NCBI RefSeq assembly: GCF_017591425.1
Contig: NW_024466218.1
Span: 13,840,001-13,904,000, forward strand
Source of the DNA: Ochotona curzoniae
Lineage: Eukaryota; Chordata; Mammalia; Lagomorpha; Ochotonidae
Length of the DNA stretch: 64,000 nt
Reading direction: 5' to 3'
Part shown: piece by piece, positions 48,505-59,640 of the stretch
How positions within the stretch are numbered: the first letter of the stretch is position 1
How the letters are laid out: every line of letters starts with the position of its first letter
The notes under the pieces: generated by a model
Databases searched by the model: none
Seen by the model: only the letters and a program-made list of their open reading frames with translations
Told to the model about the DNA's origin: nothing
Made by a program: the position numbers and the translations under genes

Positions 48505-48795
48505 GTAGGCTGTTGGGAGCTGGGGAAAGAAAGAACTTCCATTTATTGATTCAGTCCCCAACATCCTCAATTTCAGGATGGGCAAAAATGAAGAACCTGT
48601 TAATCAATTGATAACCCCAAAGTAGGTAACAGAGACCCATGCACTTGGGCAGTCACTTGCTTCCTGATACACATTAGCAGGAAGCTAGTATTGGTAGCAG
48701 AGAAAACTTAGACTCTGGGACTCCGATATGAAATGTGATTTTCTCAAGTGGTTCCTTAAAAGCTGATTCAAACACTGGTGCTACTGGTGTTTTGG
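48505..48795 (-). repeat. old CSINE remnant
   Basis: 'gagctggggaaagaaagaac', 'ttccatttattgattcagtc', 'tttcaggatgggc' and 'cctgatacacattagcagga' follow a reversed CSINE in weak form. Confidence 0.5.
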
Positions 48796-49141
48796 TCAAA
48801 TACGGCATTGAGATTTTTCAGCTTAAGGTAAGTGGTAAGTTTACTTTTTACATCTCAAAATTGTTACATGGTATCCAAATCTCACGGCATTTTTGAGAAA
48901 CAAGAACATTGGAGATTGTGTCAATATTTAATTTAAAAGTGAATGGTTAGATATGTGGTTTAGGAATATCATTATACATTTGTGTACAATCACATACAAA
49001 CATATCTAAAATAAAGCTTGGTGATATTTGGTCAAGAAAAGTTAGTTCTGTTTCTTGTTCAATTAATCTTGGACCAACCTTTAGTCCAGAGCACAAAAAC
49101 AGTAACAATTAAAAAAAATCATATATTCTCCAAGGATATAT

Positions 49142-49251
49142 GATTAGTCCTCAACGTCATTAAAGAAATTTGAAATATCAGGCAAAATAGAAAAGCTTAA
49201 AGCCTATTTCCTGTTTACTCTTTCATGTCCAGCAACAATGTTCGTAATGAA
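49142..49251 (-). repeat. right arm of a diverged inverted repeat pair
   Basis: The reverse complement matches 48113-48219, with several differences at third codon positions of one frame (gat/gac, gaa/gag, tag/taa). The minus-strand sequence upstream of it (49252-49390) is GC-richer and is not shared with the other arm. Confidence 0.85.
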
Positions 49252-49968
49252 CCTCTCAGTTTGTGTTCTTGTCTGCCAATCACCAACTCCTAAGCCAGCA
49301 GAGTTGATGCTAGGAAGACCTGCCAACACAGGGCAGAAAAGCACCCCAAGATCCGTATGCCCCTGAGTGCCCCCTCTGGATACCGACACTACGTGATGCA
49401 AATGTGAGGACATGGCAAAACAGGACATAATTTCAGTGACCCTGGAGTCAGTAGGCCTTGAAATAAAGCAATTGTCAGAGCAAAGGGGGTCCTCTGTTGT
49501 CTTTCATATGATGGCATGGCTATTTTCATGTGGTTTTTTTTTTGTTGTTATTGCTAAATCTGTGTTTCAAACAAACCAAAGAAAAGCCAGACAATTCGCC
49601 TGCTTTTCCAAAGTACATGAAAATTACTTTTAACTTCAGACTCTTCCAACCTTTACCCTCTTACAATAGAAATTCATGAAATACTTTTTATGAATGCATT
49701 TCTCTAATGACTGAGTCTCTGAAAATAACACAAATTGAAATAATTAATAAAGAAGAAATATGATTTCCCTTCAATATCAGATGACACTCAGGTTAATATC
49801 TGAAAATACCCTCCTTGCAGTAGTTTCTATGCAGGAAAAGTGTAAGAGAAGTGTGCACTCTAATACATATTATGTACTTGTTAAAATACGGAGACAATAA
49901 TTTAATATTCTATGATAAAAAAGGAATAAATGAAAAAAGAAAATGTCAAGCTTTAAACTAGTAATCTG
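49252..49968. other. unique DNA, nothing recognised
   Basis: 49252-49430 is GC-richer. The rest is AT-rich. No gene is supported. Confidence 0.4.
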
Positions 49969-50278
49969 GGCCCAGCATAGTGACTAACCAGCTAAAGTCC
50001 TCACCTTGAACACACCAGGATTCCGTATGAGCATTGGTTCTAATCCCAGCAGCCCCACTGGCTGTGGCCTGGGAAAACAGTTGAGGATGGCCCAAAACCT
50101 CGAGACATTGCACACTCGTGGGAGACCCGGAGAAAGCTCTGGCTCCTGGCTTCGGATTGGCGCAGCACCAGCCATTGCGGTCACTTGGGTAGTGAATCAT
50201 TGGATGAAAGATCTTTCTCTCTGTCTCTTCTCCTCTCTGTATATCTGATTTTCCAATGAAGATAAAATAAATCAAAAA
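49969..50278 (+). repeat. CSINE, slightly internally deleted
   Basis: 'gggcccagcatagtgactaa', 'ggttctaatcccagcagccc', then directly 'tggctgtggcctgggaaaac' (part of the usual 'cttcccatccagctccctg' is missing), and 'tgtatatctgattttccaat' at the 3' end. Inserted next to old L1 sequence. Confidence 0.88.
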
Positions 50279-51171
50279 ATGAGCAGAAAATTAATAAAGA
50301 AATGTGATCAAGTGAATCTAAAAGACATACTTTAAACATTCCATTCAAAAGTAACCGAACACACATCATTACAAAGTGCACCTGGGACATTGTTTGGAAA
50401 ACACAATATGTTAGCTCACAACAAAAATTAACAAATTTAATAAGATTCATACCATATGAAATACTGTAAATTGGAGAAAACTGGAAAATTCCTAAGTATG
50501 TGACAATCAAACAGTGTGCTTTTGAACGACAAATGGAACAAATAACAATACAAATGAGAATTTTAAAATGAGAATAGAAACAGAACATACCAAGATATAA
50601 GGGATGAAGGAAAAAGAGAAATTTATAAAAGCAAAGATTCACAGAAAAAATTCAAAATGTGCCTTTAATTTTAATTTTATATTTATAGGAACTGAAAGAA
50701 TAAACCATGCCAAAAGCTAGCATTGAGAATAAATCTTAAAAAATCCAATAGATGTGAATGGATTACAAAAAATCCATAAAAGTATCAATAAAATTTTAAA
50801 CTGTGTCTTTGAAAACGTGGAAAATTTTTTAGATGGATGAATGTTCAAAAATGCTCACAATGATAAGTAAAAGACAATTGTTGTAATTCGTGCTACAGAA
50901 ATACTGCACTTGATCTTAGCCAAAAGGTGAAGAACGCTCCAGAGATCAGGATAGCTTTGTTAGAACTTACACAGAAGCCAAGTTGTGTAACCTTGCAGAA
51001 ATGGACAGATTTGTAACCTATCCTGAATGATGAATAAAATTCTGAATAGATTATCCTGAGCAGATAAATTGAATGTGTAATCCAATATCTACTACCACCG
51101 ACACTGACAATAAAAACACAGCATGTAATGACTTTACTGGTAAATTCTACTCAATGAATTGATACAAATGC
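50279..51171 (+). mobile_element. old LINE-1 ORF2 remnant
   Basis: 'cacaatatgttagctcacaa', 'gaatagaaacagaacatacc' plus 'aagatataagggatg', and 'gactttactggtaaattcta' match successive parts of mammalian L1 ORF2, in sense orientation and correct order. It has many stops and deletions. The third phrase corresponds to the 'ggcttcactacagaattcta' region of the intact L1 (37398-37417). Confidence 0.72.
50899..50938 (-). pseudogene. U2 snRNA 5'-end fragment
   Basis: On the minus strand the sequence contains CCTTTTGGCTAAGATCAAG followed by TGCAGTATT, matching the first about 40 nt of U2 spliceosomal snRNA (GGCCUUUUGGCUAAGAUCAAGUGUAGUAU). The remaining U2 body is absent, so it cannot be functional. It interrupts old L1 ORF2 sequence. 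Confidence 0.8.
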
Positions 51172-51258
51172 TTCTCCTGTCTCTTCCTCTCTGTCTCTCC
51201 TTCTCTCTGTATATCTGGCTTTCCAATAAATATAAATAAATATTTAAAAGAAAGTTTA
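51172..51258 (+). repeat. CSINE 3' end fragment
   Basis: 'tctctccttctctctgtata' followed by 'tctggctttccaataaatat' and an A-rich tail. Only the last about 85 bp of the SINE are present, lying between two pieces of old L1. Confidence 0.75.
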
Positions 51259-51262
51259 AAAA

Positions 51263-51645
51263 TAGAATGGCCATATGGTTCAGCAGTCGCACATCCGCAT
51301 ACATATCAAAAGAAATCAAATCACTACATATATTCTTTTGTTTTGGGCATCACTATAAAAAAATCCAAGGCAAAACTGGATCACCCATGAACTGAACAAT
51401 GAATAAGGAGATGAACTTGATTTAAAGATGAAAAGGAAAGTACATGTATAACCTTGAATATTATTTAGCTTTCAAATGGAATGAAATCATGTCATTTGTG
51501 ACAACAAATGAATCTGGAGCAAATTGCACTCAATTAATTAAGTCAGGCATGGAAAGGCAAAATTTATTGATATGACTCAGGCATGGCATCTAGAATGATG
51601 GTTAGCAGGGAGAATTGGGCAGATGGGTGAGGACATGTTGGTCAA
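51263..51645 (+). mobile_element. old LINE-1 fragment, ORF2 3' end and 3' UTR
   Basis: 'atggccatatggttcagcag' and 'cttgaatattatttagcttt' followed by 'caaatggaatgaaatcatg' correspond to the ORF2 C-terminal region (compare MEYYSAIKK at 39652-39678 in the intact L1). A short diverged 3' UTR follows. It may continue the remnant at 50279-51171 with a large deletion. Confidence 0.72.
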
Positions 51646-51647
51646 CA

Positions 51648-51790
51648 GGTACAGCCATTGCGGTCACTTTAGAAATAAATCATCGGACGGAAGATCTTCC
51701 TCTCTGCTCCTTTCTGTAAATCTAACTTTCTAATAAAAATAAAATAGAACTTTAAAAATAAATAAATAAAACAATTTAAAAATTACAAAA
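51648..51790 (+). repeat. CSINE 3' half
   Basis: 'cagccattgcggtcacttta', 'atcatcggacggaagatctt' and 'cctctctgctcctttctgta', then an (AAAT)n tail. 5'-truncated. Confidence 0.85.
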
Positions 51791-52869
51791 AAAAAAAACA
51801 CATTTTCAAAAAAAATCACAAGTTTATGAGGACATTTATGAAAGAACAAGTAATTTGTGAACAAAAATGTGCACATTTTCTGACAAAACTAAAACAAACA
51901 AACAAAAAGATCTGGTGACATTTCATCCGAAAATGCATGTTGAACCGAAATGCATCCCATGATGTAGAAGAAATCTGTTGGAAGTTCTTATGTTTTCTTC
52001 AGGTAGTTAAACATGCTATGAAGTTGCTTGCAGTTCATAGTTTATTAGCGAAGTGGAGGTGATAATGACCTAAAGTTGATGGAGAATGCATCCTACCGGC
52101 ACCAAGTTTAGTTTGTTCCAAACTTTGCTGTGGGTCTGTGAAAAAAGCACGTGGCTTTCCATTTGAAAGTCTCCTTCCTGCCCCATTCAGTTAACATGTG
52201 AACATGGCAGAGTCCAATCCGATTAAAGGACACCACGCTCGTGGGTTATACATTTCTTTGGGAGTGGAAATAGGGAGCAGAAAAGGAATAGTGTACACAG
52301 GGTTCTATTTCTAAGCTAATTGTAATATGAACTGAATAGCATTATGGTTGATTTGATACTTTGGGAAAAATGGCAACATCATAACCTATCAAATGTCTGG
52401 TTGTTCAATTTTACATGCATTCGAATATTTTTTTTTTCCTTGCCAGGATGAAAGAGAGCCAAGCTAGCTCCACCAAGATAAATGCTGATCTGCTAGGAAC
52501 TGGGGGAACAGTCTCTCTTAGAATATGGGGAGCCCAGAGGGACTAACAGAGTTCCATCATGCCACCCCTGGGTTCCAGCTGCTCTCACTTCAGAAGAGCC
52601 CTTCTTTAAGTAGGGGAAAGATTGTGCTGCCCCCCAGGTGTCTGACTCCGACTTAGCGTGTCATGCAGATTAGTTTACCTTCTATCCCGTGGACTATTTT
52701 TGGATGTTATATTATCCATTGGTGTTTATTTTGCATATCATTCTTAAATGCATTTTTTAAAAAATGTTCCATGTCTGTAGAAAATAATTCTTCGTTGCAG
52801 CACAAGGCACACAGCATTCCTTTCCGCAGTAAAAGCCCCCGAGGTTCATGTGGTTCGTGTATGTTTTTT
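51791..52869. other. unique DNA, no gene seen
   Basis: No recognisable gene or repeat family. A 72-codon open frame (52663-52881) has no domain. Confidence 0.45.
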
Positions 52870-53450
52870 TGCTTCTGGTGAACAAGGGACAGAGAAAGTG
52901 GTGACTAATATCAGAATCATGAGTGAAGATATGTTTTATTCATAAACTTTGCACCTCCAGTGAAATTAAAAGCAAAGTAAAGGGTCGGAGCTGTGAACCC
53001 TTTTTCCTAGAGCCTGTAAACCAATAAAGGCTTTATATTAGCTATCGATATCTATCTCTGAGTTGCCTTAATAACATCTTATTCCCTGTTTTCACCAGCC
53101 ATCAATAATATTTCTGCCTGCCCGCTCAGGCCCCTATCTCTGCGTGCAATTGCATTATAAGGGTCTATAAGCCCAATTTGCTTCACATTCTTATTTTTGG
53201 AAAAGGCTCGCTGGCTTTTGTAATGAGAGCAGCTGCCAAGGAGGCTTGACAGAATTTGTGGCCCATCTGGCTTATAATCTTCACTCAATATCACAGAGGC
53301 CTAAACTCTGAGACCCGCTGATAAGCCCAGGCGTCCAGGCAAGCGATGGCAGCCTTCTCTGTGATTTCTCATTAAGGGCAGGGACATCTCTCTGGGAATC
53401 TCTCATATCCTGGATATCACATAATTCCTTTTTTCATTTTCTAATAAGTA
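52870..53450. promoter_or_regulatory. candidate conserved noncoding / enhancer-like element
   Basis: About 580 bp of repeat-free sequence with balanced GC inside AT-rich, repeat-rich DNA. It is dense in developmental transcription-factor-type motifs: CTATCGATATC (53042-53052), ATCAATAATATT (53101-53112), GCAATTGCATTATAAGGG (53146-53163), TAATGAGAGCAGCTG combining a TAAT core with a CAGCTG E-box (53221-53235), and ATTAAGGG (near 53371). No coding signal: the 71-codon minus-strand frame has no domain. Conservation is suspected from composition only and has not been tested. Confidence 0.4.
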
Positions 53451-56400
53451 CAAGAAAGTTTTTTTTTTTTTTTTAACTCTGCAGTATCATCTTGTACCCG
53501 ATATGGGTGAATAGCTACATTTGGATAATGTTGACATTTGAGCATTCTGTTTTCTCACATATTTGTTGCTACTCCCAAAGAAAATCAAATAAAGAAAATG
53601 ACATTAAATAAAACAGAATGTTTTTGTCTTTTTTAAAATGACCATAATCATTTTAAGTTTTAGAGAGATTTTTCTCTCCATAGTGCTATCCATGGCTCCA
53701 GTGGTTTTAGGCAAGCAGAAATGGAATCAATAGCAGTCACTGACTTAGCCAGCATTGATTGGGCTCTTTTCTTGGTAACTGAACAAAAGGGACAAAAAGA
53801 TAAAGAGGGGTCTAGTGGGGAGAATGTATTGAACGCATCCTCCTCTTTTCCTACCTTGCCTATGGGGGACGCATTTAGAAATAATATAGAATTCTTTTCA
53901 ATCCCCTATATCCTTCATAGATTTTCCGCCTGATCCCTTATAGTGTGTTTATTGTCCTTTGTGATACACTGCTAAGTATGTCAGAAGAGAAAGAAGATAT
54001 ACTCCTTGTCCTTGCGAGTTTACAACCAGTGGGTCTGAATTTATTGGTTTCTAAACTACTGTTGGGAAAACTGTTACCTCCCCGGGTAGAACTCAAGAAG
54101 AGGTTTGTATAGTCTGGTAGATCTGTGTCTACCAATGTGATTTAGTTGGGAAGCTTGGGAAAGCTTTTCTGTGTTTTGCAGGTTTTTTTTTTTTAATAAA
54201 CTTAAGAATGCTGTGACAAAATTGCAAACAAGAGAACTCAAAAGAAATGGATGTGAATAATAACCCATGAAAAGAAAAAGAATACCCATAAGATGCAAAA
54301 GTGATTAGTGGTAGGACAAAATACTGGATCATTCCAGAAGTCAGATATGCATGTCAATTTTTTCTTATCAGTTATTCAGCACACATTGATTAAACACAAA
54401 CTCTGTGTCAGGTGCTACAAATGCCTATAAGAAATACAATTTTCACATGTAGAAAAACAACTATGTGTTTTGCCAAAGGAGAGAAGAGACCAAAAACGAA
54501 GGCTTAAATTTCATGGTGAACATAATCATTAGCCTTAATGACATGCTAAGGGAACACGTCAAACAAACCAACACTTGAGAAATGTATTTAAGGCATTCAG
54601 ATTGAAGTGACTAAGGTGACAGTCAACCACTGCAGAGGTACTCATTTTACAAAGTCTGGGAAGATCTCATCCAGGAAGAATTAACCCTACACCATGAAAA
54701 CAGCCAGAAACAATTTCTAAAAAGAACCACAGATACTATCATCTTGACACTGCAGGTGCATTTTGCTCAGTATCCTGGGAAGGGCTTGGTTATCGAGAGA
54801 CAGGTCTCATGGAGGATTCTGTGAAATGTGACAGACCCAAGGAACTCTAACTTCAAAAAACAAGTCTCTATACTTTTTGGTTACTTTTGCTTTATGTCCT
54901 TACATTAATTAGTAGAAGTAACCTATGGGAAAAAAGATAACTTCTTGATTGAACAAGGAGCAAAAGAAATAGGATTGGATGCTGTATTAATAAGGGCAAT
55001 CATTTGGAGCTATCATTGTCACTGACATAACTCTTAAGTCATCATTCCACCCTTCTTGCTAGTATCTAGCTTTTGTTACCTGTGTTGTTCATTTTCCTGT
55101 CACGTTAAAATATGCTATTATTTTCAATATCTTGTCTTTTGGAAAAGGTAATATTAGATTATCCCTCCATATAACTCCAGATAGGTTGTCTCCTATAGTT
55201 ACTTACTTAATAATTTCCATTTAGTAGGCATTCTGGAAGCAGGTGGCAAATAGATGATTAGCTTAATATTTAACAAAAGCAGGTTGTTCAGTTTTTAAGA
55301 GTTCTATACCTAGTAACTGAAGTGTCCAACAATGCACTCCCAATGCTTCCGCTATATATAAATAGCTTTCTCTTAACAACTACTGGGGAAGTTACATTGC
55401 AACGTTGATTGGTGCTTAGAATGACTCCGGTTTTGCAAGCGGTAGGATTACAGACACATCTTTCAGCATCCAGAGCAGGTTTTAATATAAGATGAGTTTA
55501 TTGCATTTGGTTTCCTGATATGGATATAGATGATGCTAAAAACTTCTTTAAAAAACGAATTACAAAGACCTGAATGATGGAGCATGAATGAATGTCCCCT
55601 CGCCTGTATGTGAATAAAATCCAGCAGTATTGGGTTGCTTAACTTCAAGCTCAAGAATTAATTTCACACTATATTTCCCAGAAATTGAAGACAGTTAATT
55701 GACTTTATACAACTGTTATTGAAACTCTTTTATTCTACTTCATGCCCCGTAGGATGGGGAAACTGCCATTAGTTGACTGAGGGGCTTATCTGAGCGGAGA
55801 TGACAAATCAGTAAATGTGAGAATCAGATTATACCCTGCATGGTAGCCTCCTCTTATCTGTGGCCTCATTGTTCATGCTTTTAGCTACTCGTAGTCAGCT
55901 GAGAAAAGTTATAGAAATAAAACATTCATACATTTTAAGTTGTGTATTTTCCTGACTCCTGTGCTGAAATTTCACATATTCTCTATTTTTCCTTCATGGA
56001 GCACAGATCATGCCTTTGTCCAGCACATTTATGCTGCACATACTGCCCAGCTGTCAGTCACTTCGTCATCTCAGTCATCCAATGGATTATCAGAGTACAG
56101 CAATGTTAGCATTCAAAGAGCTCGCCTGTAGTATCCTAACACCACGACATAATGTGGAAATGAGGTACCTCCCTTCATTTCAACACGTAATCATGGCATC
56201 CTGTCATAGTATCACAACAAGAAGCATGAGTGAACTGTATGTAGATATTTTGGGAGACATAAGAGACCACACTTGCACCATTTTTCATATAACATACAGT
56301 AATAGCAGTTCTATTTAAGTATTACTATCATTGCTTTCTTACTGTATCTAGTTAATAAGCTTAATTTTATCACAGGGAAGTATGTATAGAAAAAGTAACA

Positions 56401-56639
56401 TACATAGGATTTTGTACCATCTGTTTTTCCCACATACCTTAAGGTTCTTGCAATGTATTCCCCATGAGTAAGTGGGAACTAGCATTTTGTTTATAATTTC
56501 CTGTGCTGATTTCTATAATTATTACATTTAAAACTTCAATAAAGAACAGAATCACATATTTCCTAATATGACACAAACATTGCAAAATTCATAAAATTTT
56601 TGAAACTGGAAAGTATGTTAGGAATGGGAATTAGGGAAT
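53451..56639. other. AT-rich DNA with weak ancient-repeat traces, no gene seen
   Basis: 53940-54040 and 54365-54440 ('ctctgtgtcaggtgctacaa') weakly resemble ancient mammalian interspersed repeats but cannot be assigned. Poly(T) runs lie at 53458-53474 and 54182-54195. No supported gene. Confidence 0.4.
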
Positions 56640-56952
56640 CAGAATTGCAGATGAAGACTTTTCCCTTTTATACCACAATGTCAGCATCCCATAGGTGTCA
56701 CCTGTTCGTTCATGCCTTGGTTGCTCCACTTCTGACCCAGCCCCTGCGAATGGACTAGGGAAAGTACTGAAAATGGCCCAAGTGTTTATGCTGCTCCCAG
56801 CTACATGGGACACACAGTTGAAGCTTGCAGTCCTGGTTTTACCTGCAGCCACCTGGAGAGTGAACCATCAGAGAGAAGATACCGTTATATTTATCTCTCT
56901 GCTCTCCTCTATAACTATGAATGCTAAACAAATAGATATTTTTAAAAAAGAA
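56640..56952 (+). repeat. old CSINE
   Basis: 'gtcagcatcccataggtgtc', 'ttgctccacttctgacccag', 'gaaaatggcccaagtgttta', 'ctgcagccacctggagagtg' and 'aaccatcagagagaagata' are in CSINE order. Confidence 0.75.
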
Positions 56953-57019
56953 ATGGGTTTATAGAGATAAGCTGTTCACATGACACAAGTTGCCTATTAA
57001 TATTAAGGATAAGTTCTCA

Positions 57020-57340
57020 GGCCCAGTGCGGTAGCCAGAGCAGCTGATATTCTTGTCTTGCACTTGCCAGGTTCTCATTTGGGTGCTGGCTCATGCCCTG
57101 GCAGCCCTGCTTCCCATCCAGCTCCCTGTTTGTGGCCTGGGAAAGCAGTCAAGGATGGCCCAAAGCCTTGGGACCCTGTGCCCATGCGGTAGCTCCAGGC
57201 TCTTGCCTAGGGATGGGCTCAACTCTGTTCCTTGTGGCCACTTGGGGAGTGAATCAGCATACAGAAGAACTTCCTCTCCGTCTCTCTCTGTATATCTGAC
57301 TTTCCAATAAAAATAGATAAATCTTTAAAAGGAAAGATTT
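57020..57340 (+). repeat. full-length CSINE with target-site duplication
   Basis: 'ggcccagtgcggtagccaga' head, 'cccatccagctccctgtttg', 'ggcctgggaaagcagtcaag', 'cttggggagtgaatcagcat', and the tail 'tgactttccaataaaaatag'. The flanking repeat is AAGGATAAGTTCTCA (57005-57019) and AAGAATAAGTTCTCA (57341-57355), one mismatch. Confidence 0.9.
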
Positions 57341-57355
57341 AAGAATAAGTTCTCA

Positions 57356-57999
57356 TATTTAACTTCCATTAAGATATAACCGAAAAAAGAAAGCAAGGAG
57401 GCAAACGTTGAGTAGAGGTATGTTCTGTCTTTTACCATGTGCCTATGCTGTGCCAGGCACATGTTGGCTGAGCTCATGGTTGGTAGGATTATTACTCAAC
57501 TGAGAATCCTCTTCCGTATAGGCACATTACACATAAGACCTAAAAGCATATGTAACTTAAGAAACCATGTAGTCTTGTCTCCATTTTTCCATTTCACTTA
57601 CGTGTTACTCATTTAAAAATATAGATTTTGAGAACTCAGGCATAAGATAATTTTTATCATCGTGTGACCATTGTATAGTTACACAAATCAATACATTGCT
57701 ATCTTTTCTATATATGTATGTCATGGAGTTTCTTATAAATGAAAAATGGTAATCTTTATAAATTCTTTAATTGAGAGTCTATCACATAATACTAAAGTTT
57801 AGAAATAGCACCATCCCACCACTGCCAGCATTAGCATCACCCAGGAAATATGAAGGGAATTTTGTCTCAGTTCTTCGGTGTAAACAGCTTAACCTAATGT
57901 TATGTACCCGTGGATGTGACTCTGTGGCTTTGGAATGTTCCTAGGTCTTCCCCGGGTTATGCAGAGTAGGCTGCCGTGCCTCTGAGGAATGTATAACTA
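57356..57999. other. unique DNA, nothing recognised
   Basis: 57440-57530 ('gctgtgccaggcacatgttg') may be an ancient MIR-like trace. No gene. Confidence 0.35.
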
Positions 58000-59640
58000 A
58001 ATGGAACCGCCAGAGCTGCAGTGCAGAAAGTTCAACTTATCCAGACCCTCCCGGGAAAACATAGGTTTTGCTATAGATTGTTCACCAAAAAACAAGGGTC
58101 TGCAACAGTAGAATGGTAATAGAGTCTTGTACAGTTCCCACGGGGCAGGCATTGCTTGGCTCAGGGCTTGTATGCCAAGAGTCACAGTCCCGCAGCTGCA
58201 GGAGGCAATGCAGACCTTACCCAGGACTTTTATTTTACATTCAGTTTATGCTGTGAATTGCACGCTGGCAGGCAAGTGCATGGAGCAATTGAACCTAGGT
58301 AGGGTCCTCTCCAGGTTCTATGTGGAAAACCCAGAAGACTGTGTGTCACATACTCCCAGCAGTAACAGCTTCAGAGTTCCATGATTCAGAGTGTACCTCC
58401 CAACATCCAACAAGTTGATCTTAATTTCCGCTGGGGATTGTGCATGAATCTATAAGTTTGAATCAGTGGGATGCAGATAGGTACTTCTTTAGGCATCACT
58501 CACAAGTAAGCATGGATGTCTCCGTCGTTGTAAGACACAGACCCAGAGCTGTGAGTCTCAGAGGATGATTCCCCAAGTCCTACGTGGTGATCACACATCA
58601 TGCACGAGACTCTAGACGAACAACCGCAGCCCTGGAGCCAAAGAATGTAGACAGGACTTCACAGGGATGTACAGACTGAGAATCCCAGTCCAAGGGCAAC
58701 AAGGCGCGGCACATTCCTTACAGAAACCTCTCCAGTAAATGCTGATTTTGCTGGAGGACTTTTGGTTTGGCAGTGGCTAACCTGAAAGGGGGGAATAGGC
58801 TCTGTGTCCCTCCTATCACTGTGTTACTCCAGGGATTGTAGCATCAACGTCCCAGTCCTGAAGCTGCAGAACACAAAGGGAATGCTCAATGCTTCCATGT
58901 CTCGGGAGTGATTCTGGGCCCTGTGCCCTGATCATCCAGCAGCCTGTGTGAAAAAATGAGAAAAGGAGCTTCCTCGGGTCTGCTCCTCCAGACTTGGATG
59001 CTGGCAACTGTCGAAGCTGAGTTGGAGAAAGCACAGGAAAACTTAGGTATGTCGGAGTGCGAAAGCCTGGCCCCAAAGCTCATCACCAACAATCCCACAG
59101 CTGAGGGATGCAAAGCCATCCACCACCAGCCCTGTCAAGCACCCTGCCTTTGACTCTAGCAATCTCTGCTAGGGACAAGGCTGTTTGCTGCACCGTGACA
59201 GAACGGACTTTAGCAATCATTGAATCTCAGCAGCTCAGATCTGGGAATTTAGGGATAGAAGGTTGGATTTTTTTTTTGAGCAAAAATGATAACGAGAGAC
59301 CAGGCAGATTTTTATCCTGGATTTGAAGCCACTGAAGACTCCAGGGTTTTTCTATATTCAGAGCTGCTCATCTGACATGACGGTGCCTATCACAGAGCCT
59401 TCTGATTAACTCTTTCTGATGGGATGAAGCACTTGTCCCAGGGAGTCAGGATCAGAGGTCTATTATGCCTTGTTGTTTGCTTTGTAATGAATTCCCGAGT
59501 CTGCGCCATATCGCGTTCCCCTCTCAGTAAGCCTCCCAGCAACACGGCCCCTTCCTTCCCGTGTTTATTGTCTGTGGCAGAGGTGAGTGCAGCTCTTCTC
59601 TCTTCGGCCATCCTCAGACTGTCTCTGTGATCATGTAAGA
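58000..59640. other. GC-moderate block of unknown origin
   Basis: About 1.6 kb with higher GC than the flanks, no SINE or L1 match, and many short open frames on both strands but none with a known domain. Two segments resemble each other weakly: 'cagggcttgtatgcc' near 58160 and 'cagggattgtagcatc' near 58831, each followed by a cagtcc-gcagctgcag-like sequence. It could be a decayed endogenous element or a diverged internal duplication. Confidence 0.35.

Noticed and set aside
59390..59611. possible third copy of the 48.1/49.2 kb inverted family, on the minus strand
   Set aside because: Shares only short patches (TTCATTAC and a GAAAGAGT-AA-CAG run) with an unmatched segment between them, below what I can support by eye.
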